Of a stretch of 5,760 nt of DNA, positions 1-4,753 are shown piece after piece (the first letter of the stretch is position 1; each line of letters opens with the position of its first letter). Source of the stretch: an uncultured Terriglobus sp. GTDB taxonomy: Bacteria; Acidobacteriota; Terriglobia; Terriglobales; Acidobacteriaceae. Where the stretch lies: positions 1 through 5,760 of the forward strand of contig CALMRM010000043.1 in NCBI GenBank assembly GCA_937871605.1. The letters are read 5' to 3'. The notes under the pieces are model-generated. The model searched no databases. It had not been told where the DNA came from and saw only the letters and a program-made list of their open reading frames with translations. A program made the translations under genes and the position numbers.

Positions 1-51
1 CCCCGCCACAGGTCAGCTGCTCCTGTACATACTGAAACGGCCGAGAATCCA

Positions 52-351
52 TCATGCAACAGGTGGCACATTGGGACCGGACGACGCTTCCTGCCCTTGA
101 TCGTACGCTGTGCCCGCATTTGGCGGATAGCCCTGGCCTGCCGCGGGAGGGTACGTTGGCAGTGCGACAGGATCTTCGGGAATGGCGATCCAGCAGATGA
201 TGTACGCAAGGACACCGCCACCACCGAACAGCACCAGGGCAACCAGCACCAGGCGGACCAGCGTTACATCCCAACCATACGCGCGCGCAAAGGCAGCACA
301 CACGCCTGCAAGCTTGCGGTCATAGCGCGGGCGAAGCAGTGGTCGATCCAT
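52..351 (-). CDS. PspC-domain small membrane protein
   Basis: Encodes 99 residues. Residues about 5-58 fit the PspC family (known from the phage-shock-protein regulator PspC and many stand-alone envelope proteins): a basic start, the K-L-A-G-V-C-A-A-F-A core, a D-V-T-L-V-R-L segment, one hydrophobic helix at about 31-54 containing a GGGG stretch, and the terminal I-P-E-D motif. The last 40 residues are a Pro/Gly/Tyr-rich tail without recognisable fold. The start is well supported: GGAGGT on the minus strand (plus positions 358-363) lies 6 bases before the ATG. The gene follows the TPR gene on the same strand after 84 bases, so the two may be co-transcribed. Family members bind or sense the inner membrane, but the role of this short form is unknown. 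It should not be equated with the E. coli pspC regulator, as no pspA/B/F is visible. Confidence 0.88.
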   Translation of the reverse strand: MDRPLLRPRYDRKLAGVCAAFARAYGWDVTLVRLVLVALVLFGGGGVLAYIICWIAIPEDPVALPTYPPAAGQGYPPNAGTAYDQGQEASSGPNVPPVA

Positions 352-357
352 ACATCC

Positions 358-363
358 ACCTCC
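358..363 (-). promoter_or_regulatory. Shine-Dalgarno site of the PspC-domain gene
   Basis: Minus-strand GGAGGT, 6 bases before the ATG at 351. It is one of the two best ribosome binding sites in the window and fixes the start codon. Confidence 0.8.
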
Positions 364-370
364 ATGTTGC

Positions 371-411
371 CGTAGTCATTTTTGCATACGGCTGCGAGGA
401 CTACGCACCAA
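371..411 (-). promoter_or_regulatory. Possible promoter and hairpin ahead of the PspC-domain gene
   Basis: In the 84-base gap after the TPR gene, the minus strand holds TTGGTG (plus 406-411), a 17-base spacer and TATGCA (plus 383-388), which resembles a weak sigma-70 promoter at correct spacing. A 7-base inverted repeat, CGTAGTC at 371-377 with GACTACG at 399-405, overlaps it. There is no T run, so it does not look like an intrinsic terminator. Either an extra promoter or a leader hairpin is possible. Each hexamer matches consensus only about half way, so confidence is low. Confidence 0.25.
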
Positions 412-435
412 ATGTAGTAACGGTTCCCTGCTGCA

Positions 436-1647
436 TTACGAACCCGTGTACGGCGACCGCATGTATTTGCGCGCGTCGGCTGCCTGCGACTGGTCGCCTC
501 CCGGCGCGGCAGCCAGGCGGTACTGCTCCATCGCGTCCTCGCGCCGATGCAGCAGGTCATACATCATGCCTGCGGCCACTGCCGCCCGCTTACGCATCCA
601 GTCACTGCAATTCGGCTGTGCTGCTGCTTTGCGATAGCTAATGGCGGCATCGCTGCTGTGGCCCTGGCCACGCTCCGTCTCACCCAGGCCAAAATAGGCG
701 AGCTGCAACCGCGGCTCCACGAAGTACCCGGGCTTCGCCGCATCGTCCAGCACTGCATGGTACAGGGCAATGGCCTCAGGCCCGTGCCCCGCGTCCTTCA
801 TCAGGTTGGCCTCTTCCAGCCGAAACAAAAAGTCGTGTGGGTACTGCTTCGCCAGTCCCTGCGCCACGGTAAATGCCTCTGCGTAGCGGTGCTCATGCCG
901 CAGGAACAACGAGAGCGCCGTTTGTGACGGCACACGTGTGATGGTGCCGTGCGCAGCGGATTCTCGCAGCAGGGCGAGCCCCTGCTCCTTGTTGCCGCCG
1001 AGACCAGCAATGCCCACAAGCATACGTACAAAGCGGGGCAGGCTGGCTACCGCAAACTGCTGGATGCCAATCGCCATTTTGGCATCAGCGTAGTCAGGGT
1101 CCAGCTTCAGCACTGATTCACTATCGTTGCGCGACTGCAAGCCCTGCCGCGCCGCGCCGGCAAAGGTATGGTCCACAAATGTGACCCAAGCGGCATGCAT
1201 GCCGCGGGCGTAGCCACGGGCAAAGTAAGCATCCTTGTCATTGGGGTTGGCCTTGATGCGCGCGTCGGCAAGCTCCACGGCGTGCGTAGTCAGTCGCTCG
1301 ACCTCTTGCTTCATACTGTCCGGTACATCGGACTTGTGGCTGGAACTTAAAAAATGTTCATGTGCATAGTACGTGGTATCGAGCAGGTCCTGCCGATAGA
1401 GTTCGCGAAAGATGGTGTCCGTCAACAGGTACCCTACGGCCATGGGATCGTCGGGGTGTGCCTTTGCGACACTCTCAAACCGCTGCATGGCACCGTCGAA
1501 ATCCAACACATAGAAGTGCTGAAAGCCATCTCGAACAACCGGGTCCAGATTCAACCGGTCTGCGGTCTGACCGGCAGCACAGGCAGAAAGGCTGCAGAAG
1601 CCAAGTACGACATTTAACAGGGCGTGCCGAGCGAAGAGGTGCAACAT
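436..1647 (-). CDS. Exported TPR protein, probable lipoprotein
   Basis: Encodes 403 residues from the ATG at 1647. Residues 1-27 form a signal peptide with hydrophobic core and a lipobox-like L20-S21-A22-C23, so it is probably a lipoprotein; signal peptidase I cleavage nearby is the alternative. The mature part is helical with TPR-like units, for example residues 38-66 (F-D-G-A-M-Q-R-F, then H-P-D-D-P), a unit ending in L-K-L-D-P-D-Y at 180-186, and C-terminal units with Y-R-K-A-A and E-Q-Y-R-L-A. Residues 203-229 (L-P-R-F...G-I-A-G-L-G-G-N-K-E-Q-G-L-A-L-L) recall a motif of the eukaryotic Iml2/TTC39 TPR family, from memory only. The open frame extends upstream to 1863, but that would overlap the divergent gene and bury the signal peptide. 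No strong Shine-Dalgarno precedes the chosen start; a -10-like box lies 6 bases upstream. Likely a periplasmic or envelope protein-interaction scaffold; partner unknown. Confidence 0.85.
   Translation of the reverse strand: MLHLFARHALLNVVLGFCSLSACAAGQTADRLNLDPVVRDGFQHFYVLDFDGAMQRFESVAKAHPDDPMAVGYLLTDTIFRELYRQDLLDTTYYAHEHFLSSSHKSDVPDSMKQEVERLTTHAVELADARIKANPNDKDAYFARGYARGMHAAWVTFVDHTFAGAARQGLQSRNDSESVLKLDPDYADAKMAIGIQQFAVASLPRFVRMLVGIAGLGGNKEQGLALLRESAAHGTITRVPSQTALSLFLRHEHRYAEAFTVAQGLAKQYPHDFLFRLEEANLMKDAGHGPEAIALYHAVLDDAAKPGYFVEPRLQLAYFGLGETERGQGHSSDAAISYRKAAAQPNCSDWMRKRAAVAAGMMYDLLHRREDAMEQYRLAAAPGGDQSQAADARKYMRSPYTGS
1190..1205. repeat. Perfect 16-base palindrome inside the TPR gene
   Basis: GCGGCATG followed directly by CATGCCGC, perfectly self-complementary. 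It falls on codons for residues G149 to A153 (G-M-H-A-A). A site this long is expected by chance in roughly one window out of ten of this size, so it may carry no function. Confidence 0.4.
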
Positions 1648-1652
1648 GACAG

Positions 1653-1666
1653 TAGGGTAGACCCTA
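1653..1666. repeat. Inverted repeat over the TPR gene -10 region
   Basis: TAGGGT-AG-ACCCTA: two perfect 6-base arms around a 2-base centre. The minus-strand TACCCT formed by this site (plus 1654-1659) is the best -10-like box for the TPR gene and sits 6 bases before its ATG. An operator that blocks the polymerase here is conceivable. Arms this short occur by chance about once in a window of this length, so the position rather than the symmetry is the argument. Confidence 0.35.
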
Positions 1667-1696
1667 GACGGCCGATGAAAGTAGGTCTTGGCGCAA

Positions 1697-1725
1697 TTGA
1701 CGGCGACTGTCGAGAAGCATACGGT
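1697..1725 (+). promoter_or_regulatory. Sigma-70-like promoter for the gene at 1750
   Basis: TTGACG at 1697-1702 matches the -35 consensus at five of six positions. A spacer of exactly 17 bases leads to TACGGT at 1720-1725, a TAnnnT-type -10 box. Transcription would start near 1732, leaving a leader of about 18 bases. It is the most complete promoter visible in the window. Confidence 0.5.
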
Positions 1726-1749
1726 TGCAACTGAGAGGCAGCGAGTGCC

Positions 1750-2217
1750 ATGACGCGCACACGACTTCTTCAACTGCTGGTCCAACAGGCGCGCAGCAAC
1801 GGATTTGACTTCCGGAAGTGGTTTACCCACCACGTAGGCATACCCTGGACCGGACCAGAGCACGCCGTGGAGTGGCTGAGCCGCAGCGAACGCTCAAGCA
1901 TTCTGCTGTTCTCACATCATTTTGCAGAGCATTTCTGGCGCAGTGGTCGGCGCGTAACGTTTCTGGTGCCTGCGCAGCAGTTCCAGCGGGTCGCAGCAGA
2001 CGGCTCTATCCAAAGCATCCATCGCAAGGCGCACCTGCGGCAGTCCAGCCGTAGCAACGTTTGGCAGTTTCATTTGCGTGAAATGGCGGCGGCGGCACAG
2101 CCACTCCGCTATATTCGACGCTTCCTCATTGTGGATGAAGCCGTCGGCGAGGCGCTCGCGACGCATCTGCCGGCGAGTGACGTGGATGCACCCGAGGACG
2201 ACGGGCAGCGCGCCTAG
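1750..2217 (+). CDS. Conserved-looking protein of unknown function
   Basis: Encodes 155 residues. I do not recognise a named family. The protein is soluble, with no signal peptide or membrane helix; it is rich in aromatic, His and Arg residues. It begins with an amphipathic helix (R-L-L-Q-L-L-V-Q-Q-A), then F-D-F-R-K-W-F, followed by alternating segments such as S-I-L-L-F-S-H-H-F-A and V-T-F-L-V-P. A conserved-looking stretch at about 103-126 (V-W-Q-F-H-L-R-E-M... L-R-Y-I-R-R-F-L-I) precedes an acidic tail. GAGAGG at 1733-1738 lies 11 bases before the ATG, a long but usable spacing, and a good promoter lies upstream. The segments look protein-like, and the frame fits the gap between two minus-strand genes without overlap. 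I have a weak memory of similar hypothetical proteins in acidobacteria. It is divergent to the TPR gene and convergent with the next one. Confidence 0.75.
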   Translation: MTRTRLLQLLVQQARSNGFDFRKWFTHHVGIPWTGPEHAVEWLSRSERSSILLFSHHFAEHFWRSGRRVTFLVPAQQFQRVAADGSIQSIHRKAHLRQSSRSNVWQFHLREMAAAAQPLRYIRRFLIVDEAVGEALATHLPASDVDAPEDDGQRA

Positions 2218-2227
2218 CCCCGCCTGC
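2205..2227. terminator. Possible hairpin between convergent genes
   Basis: GCAG-c-GCG at 2205-2212 can pair with CGC-CTGC at 2221-2227 (seven pairs, one bulged C), with a loop of 8 bases. It spans the 11-base gap between two convergent stop codons and could serve both strands. There is no T run on either strand, so intrinsic termination is doubtful. Confidence 0.22.
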
Positions 2228-2228
2228 T

Positions 2229-3068
2229 CTATGGCACAGCGATGCCGAGCTTGCCAAGCGCCTTTCGGGACGCTTTGTCGTGGTCGCCACCTGGATCCAG
2301 TTGCAGGCAAGCGCGATAGTTCATCACGGCTTCGTCGCGCTTGTTCAGCCTGCTGGCACTTTCCGCCAGGAAAAAGCGCGCATCCGGATCATCTGGCGCG
2401 CGGTCGGCGGCATCTTTGAACCGTAGGTAGGCCCCTTGGGTGTTACCGTCCTTGGTATAGAACAGCCCCACCTTCAAGTCATCTGCCACACGCGTCTGCT
2501 CCAACTTTTGCCGTGCTGCAGAGCTATCGCCGCGGCTGCCGAGATCCTTTAATCGAGCCGACTTAACAGGGGCACTGGGCGCTGCAGTAGTTGGTGCAAT
2601 ATCGTCATCCATATCACCTTGGCTGGCACTACTCGTACCCGGCGGCAGGCCTTCACCACTGCTACTGCTCGAAGACGAGCCTTCGTTGCCACCCCGCCCC
2701 AGCGGACGCTCAGACGACGCGGGCGGATCGGGTACATCACCGGTAGGCATCTCCGGCAGCGCGGTACCCGCTGGCTTGGTGTCCTGGGTGTGCGGCGTGC
2801 CATCTGGATCGGTACCGTGCTTCGAATCCTCTACTGGAAAGGCGAAGTCTGCCGCTGACGTGGGTGCTTTCGCAGCCGAACTGCCGGATGTAGGCGCTTG
2901 CTGGGACTGACACGCTGCCGCCTTTGAACCGGGCTTGCAGGCGGCATCCGGTGCCTTGCCGCTCTGTGCTATGGCGGGGAGACTAGCCGCTACGGCCAGC
3001 AACAGGCAGGCAGGCCCTTGGCTCAAGCGGTTCCGCTGGTCCGGTCGCGGTATGTTGTGGTTTGCCAT
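2229..3068 (-). CDS. Exported TPR protein with low-complexity linker
   Basis: Encodes 279 residues from the ATG at 3068. Residues 1-34 are a signal peptide with a longer charged start and hydrophobic core (A-C-L-L-L-A-V-A-A-S-L), with likely cleavage after A-I-A at 34. Residues 35 to about 168 are low complexity, rich in Ser, Pro, Gly, Thr, Asp, and include seven consecutive Ser at 131-137. The C-terminal part, about 170-279, is helical and carries TPR units: V-G-L-F-Y-T-K-D-G-N-T-Q-G-A-Y-L-R-F-K-D-A, then P-D-D-P-D-A-R-F-F-L-A and N-K-R-D-E-A-V-M-N-Y. The alternative TTG start at 3092 adds eight residues but has no spaced ribosome site; AGGT lies 5 bases before the ATG at 3068. A secreted or periplasmic protein with a flexible spacer and a small interaction domain is likely; partner unknown. 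It is divergent from the SET gene. Confidence 0.85.
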   Translation of the reverse strand: MANHNIPRPDQRNRLSQGPACLLLAVAASLPAIAQSGKAPDAACKPGSKAAACQSQQAPTSGSSAAKAPTSAADFAFPVEDSKHGTDPDGTPHTQDTKPAGTALPEMPTGDVPDPPASSERPLGRGGNEGSSSSSSSGEGLPPGTSSASQGDMDDDIAPTTAAPSAPVKSARLKDLGSRGDSSAARQKLEQTRVADDLKVGLFYTKDGNTQGAYLRFKDAADRAPDDPDARFFLAESASRLNKRDEAVMNYRACLQLDPGGDHDKASRKALGKLGIAVP

Positions 3069-3081
3069 GTGTACCTGCAGG

Positions 3082-3087
3082 ATTAGA
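3082..3087 (-). promoter_or_regulatory. Candidate -10 box of the linker-TPR gene
   Basis: Minus-strand TCTAAT, five of six matches to TATAAT, 13 bases before the ATG at 3068. The leader would be about 6 bases. No convincing -35 at 16-18 bases. Confidence 0.35.
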
Positions 3088-3112
3088 CGCAACCTCTCTG
3101 CCTACGGCCAGT

Positions 3113-3118
3113 TATACT
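3113..3118 (+). promoter_or_regulatory. Candidate -10 box of the SET gene, leaderless geometry
   Basis: TATACT, five of six matches to TATAAT, ending 9 bases before the ATG at 3128. Transcription would begin at or within about three bases of the start codon. No Shine-Dalgarno lies between box and start, and no convincing -35 is seen. The divergent TPR gene's -10 is about 25 bases away on the other strand, so the two promoters would overlap. Confidence 0.45.
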
Positions 3119-3127
3119 CTCGGACAC

Positions 3128-3610
3128 ATGCTGCCTCGACTCTTTCTGCGTTCATCGCCAGTGCACGGCTGCGGCTGCTACACGCTGGACGCCGTGCGGG
3201 CCGGCATGCGCGTCGCCGAGTACGACGGACCACGCATGCCCAAAGCGGAAGCAGACGAGCGCTATCGTGACCGCGACATCACCTATCTATTCGGCGTGGC
3301 AGACCGCGACACCGTCATCGATGGGTTTGGCACGGCCATGTTCATCAACCACCATTGCGAGCCAAACTGCCAGACAGAGGAGGACAACGGCCACATCTAT
3401 GTCGTTGCCCTGCGCAACATAGCCGCGGGCGAGGAGCTGACCTACGAGTACCACCTGTACGACAGCGACGAGGACGACCAGCCCTGCTACTGCGGCGCAG
3501 ACACGTGTAGAGGCACCATGTTCAGCGACAAGGAAGTAAAGCGCAGAAAAAAGCTGGGCCTGCCGCTGACGCTGCGGAAGAAAACTCGGGGACGCGCTTC
3601 GCGGGCGTAG
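3128..3610 (+). CDS. SET-domain protein, probable protein-lysine methyltransferase
   Basis: Encodes 160 residues. SET enzymes transfer methyl groups from S-adenosylmethionine to lysine side chains of proteins. All hallmark motifs are present: G14-C-G16 (the GxG motif), the T-Y-L-F-G strand near 52-56, N74-H75-H-C77-E-P-N80-C81 (the NHxCxPN pseudoknot motif that contacts the cofactor), and G101-E-E-L-T-Y-E-Y108 with the presumed catalytic Tyr108. A post-SET motif follows, C120-Y-C122-G-A-D-T-C127-R-G, whose CxCx4C cysteines with C77 normally bind zinc. The tail after 136 is very basic (K-R-R-K-K and later R-K-K-T-R), which might bind nucleic acid or an acidic partner. The frame extends upstream to 3062, but ATG 3128 matches the family's start and avoids overlap with the divergent gene. 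No signal peptide; cytoplasmic. The substrate is unknown. Confidence 0.92.
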   Translation: MLPRLFLRSSPVHGCGCYTLDAVRAGMRVAEYDGPRMPKAEADERYRDRDITYLFGVADRDTVIDGFGTAMFINHHCEPNCQTEEDNGHIYVVALRNIAAGEELTYEYHLYDSDEDDQPCYCGADTCRGTMFSDKEVKRRKKLGLPLTLRKKTRGRASRA

Positions 3611-3832
3611 TGTGGAGGGCAAGCCACCTCGCCGCACTGCGGTGAGTGCTCCGGCGCGACAGCCGCGCTGTGCTGCCACAGACCGTGTCGGAAAAAGTCG
3701 CAGGAAGACCACGAAATTAGCTGGTGCGTTCCCCGGGCCTGCGGTCTGGTGTTGCGCAATGTACGCAGAGCCGGGGCACCGTTGCGCAGCCTGCCGGAGC
3801 AACTCTCTGCATCGCTGATTGCGAGGACGCCT
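3611..3832 (+). other. 222-base intergenic region rich in inverted repeats
   Basis: No convincing gene is seen here. Hairpin 1: CTCGCCGC at 3628-3635 pairs with GCGGTGAG at 3639-3646 (eight pairs, one G-T, loop ACT), 17 bases after the SET stop. Hairpin 2: ACAGC at 3659-3663 pairs with GCTGT at 3667-3671. Structure 3: GGTG 3723-3726 and CCCCGG 3731-3736 pair with CCGGGG 3771-3776 and CACC 3777-3780, with a 4-base bulge. Nested inside are CTGCG 3739-3743 with CGCAG 3764-3768 and the palindrome TTGCGCAA 3752-3759. GTTGCGCA occurs at 3751-3758 and again at 3781-3788. None is followed by a T run. It may be the 3' end of the SET transcript plus a structured leader of the next operon, or a small RNA. 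Confidence 0.5.
3823..3827 (+). promoter_or_regulatory. Shine-Dalgarno site deciding a GTG start
   Basis: GAGGA, 5 bases before the GTG at 3833. It favours this start over the in-frame GTG at 3749, which has no such site and would add 28 residues unlike a membrane protein N-terminus. Confidence 0.7.
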
Positions 3833-4393
3833 GTGGATGGACGAGTGGCACTGCTTTACCTCATCTCCTTTGCCGGATTTGTCATGGTTGCGGGCGGCAT
3901 GTGGCTGCTTTACAAGCAAAAGATCTACATCGATAAGGAATCGAGCCAGGCCATCGAAGTCAGCCTGCCAGGAGACCTGAAGTTTAAAAGCAACTACCCT
4001 GCGCTGGCGCTCTTTGTCCTGGGCTTTTTCCCGCTGGTCTACCCCACCAGCCAGTTCACAAAGCTGCCGGAATACCCGCACGTTGTCCGTATTCAGTTGC
4101 AGGGCATACCGAACAATGGCATCTACCCGGCGGCGGTGTACGCCTCGGTTAAGCCGCAGGCTGTCCTACAGGATGGCGATTCCTTCAGTGTGGAGGTGCC
4201 TTTTGTAGGTGATGCAAGGGACCAGAAGTACAAGGTGTTGCTGGTGGCAAATAAACAGCTGCTCGATACACAGACGATTACGAACGAGGTAAAGAGCGGC
4301 AGCAAAAGTATCCCAGTGCACTTCACGCCCGCCAAGGTCGCACCATCCAGTTTCCAGACGGTCACCACACCAGACCCAGGAGGCTTTAAGTGA
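3833..4393 (+). CDS. Two-helix membrane protein of unknown function
   Basis: Encodes 186 residues from a GTG start. Two membrane helices are clear: about 5-27 (V-A-L-L-Y-L-I-S-F-A-G-F-V-M-V-A-G-G-M) and about 55-71 (Y-P-A-L-A-L-F-V-L-G-F-F-P-L-V-Y). The loop between them is about 27 residues. The remaining 115 residues form a hydrophilic, beta-rich domain with strands such as V-V-R-I-Q-L-Q-G-I, F-S-V-E-V-P-F-V-G and Y-K-V-L-L-V-A, ending in a Thr/Pro-rich tail. Topology is ambiguous: the short N-terminus has one Arg, while the loop starts with K-Q-K. I recognise no family. The stop overlaps the start of the next gene (GTGA at 4390-4393), so the two are translationally coupled and probably work together at the envelope. 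Confidence 0.8.
   Translation: MDGRVALLYLISFAGFVMVAGGMWLLYKQKIYIDKESSQAIEVSLPGDLKFKSNYPALALFVLGFFPLVYPTSQFTKLPEYPHVVRIQLQGIPNNGIYPAAVYASVKPQAVLQDGDSFSVEVPFVGDARDQKYKVLLVANKQLLDTQTITNEVKSGSKSIPVHFTPAKVAPSSFQTVTTPDPGGFK
4378..4383 (+). promoter_or_regulatory. Shine-Dalgarno site inside the upstream gene
   Basis: AGGAGG, a full consensus, 6 bases before the GTG at 4390. It lies within the last codons of the membrane-protein gene and supports coupled translation. Confidence 0.8.
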
Positions 4394-4713
4394 GGCTCCT
4401 GGGTGCAGGTGCAATCGCATTCAGCGCCATGCTGTGTGGGGCGCTCCAGGCGCAGACTTTCGCGGCAGTCATTGGTCGCGTGGTGGACAGCGCTCAACAC
4501 AGCATCCCCAATGTGCAGGTGAGACTGCGCCCGCCTGCCAACAGTGATCTGGGCGACCAGATTGTTTTGAGCTCCGGAGATGGTCAATTCTCGTTCCCGC
4601 GCGTCCAGAACGGACCGTACCTTTTAGAAGTTTCACAGTGGCCCTACCTCCTGTACCGGCAAAAAATAGATGTGCCGTTGCCGCCGCTCAACCTTGTCGT
4701 TCAACGCAAGTAA
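4390..4713 (+). CDS. Secreted carboxypeptidase-regulatory-like (CnaB-type) single-domain protein
   Basis: Encodes 107 residues from a GTG start. Residues 1-21 are a signal peptide, with likely cleavage after A-L-Q-A before Q22. Residues about 27-105 fit the carboxypeptidase regulatory-like fold: I-G-R-V-V-D-S (G29 to S34), I-P-N-V-Q-V-R-L (39-46), S-G-D-G-Q-F-S-F (62-69) and V-Q-N-G-P-Y-L-L-E-V (72-81), then a final beta segment. This is a seven-stranded beta sandwich often found at the start of large outer-membrane receptors or in adhesins. Here it stands alone, with no catalytic residues of a peptidase. The GTG overlaps the stop of the membrane-protein gene by the GTGA tetranucleotide and has a perfect ribosome site, so coupled expression is likely. 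It probably acts as a periplasmic or surface binding module; ligand unknown. Confidence 0.85.
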   Translation: MRLLGAGAIAFSAMLCGALQAQTFAAVIGRVVDSAQHSIPNVQVRLRPPANSDLGDQIVLSSGDGQFSFPRVQNGPYLLEVSQWPYLLYRQKIDVPLPPLNLVVQRK

Positions 4714-4741
4714 CACATCTTCCGTTCGCTCGTGCCGACGG

Positions 4742-4747
4742 TAAAAT
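4742..4747 (+). promoter_or_regulatory. Candidate -10 box of dnaX, leaderless geometry
   Basis: TAAAAT, five of six matches to TATAAT, ending 6 bases before the ATG at 4754, so transcription would start at or next to the A of the ATG. The GGAAG at 4748-4752 is too close to the start to be a standard Shine-Dalgarno. No good -35 is visible. The 40-base gap after the previous gene also allows read-through. Confidence 0.4.
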
Positions 4748-4753
4748 GGAAGT

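Noticed and set aside
1..51. Possible start of a further minus-strand gene (AGGAG at 20-24, GTG at 7-9) and a small inverted repeat ACAGG 8-12 / CCTGT 22-26
   Set aside because: Only a few codons would lie in the window, the spacing of 10 bases is long, and the repeat arms are only five bases; nothing can be supported.
1648..1863. N-terminal extension of the first TPR protein to a start at 1863
   Set aside because: It would add 72 residues before an obvious signal peptide and overlap the divergent gene starting at 1750.
1912..2310. Open frame of 132 codons on the minus strand opposite the 155-residue gene
   Set aside because: It overlaps both the plus-strand gene and the end of the second TPR gene in another frame, has no ribosome site that I can see, and gives no domain signal.
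3062..3127. Upstream start of the SET protein at 3062
   Set aside because: The added 22 residues overlap the divergent TPR gene's start, lie before the candidate promoter, and are not part of the SET fold.
3612..3818. Small open frame of 68 codons after the SET gene
   Set aside because: GTG start with no Shine-Dalgarno, Arg/Pro/Cys-rich product with no domain, and the region is better explained by inverted repeats.
3749..3832. Upstream GTG start of the membrane protein at 3749
   Set aside because: No ribosome site precedes it, and the sequence falls inside the nested hairpin; GAGGA at 3823-3827 supports GTG 3833.
3287..4081. Open frame of 264 codons on the minus strand across the SET gene, the gap and the membrane-protein gene
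   Set aside because: It overlaps two well-supported plus-strand genes and its product looks like a low-complexity Arg/Gln/Ala mixture without domain signals.
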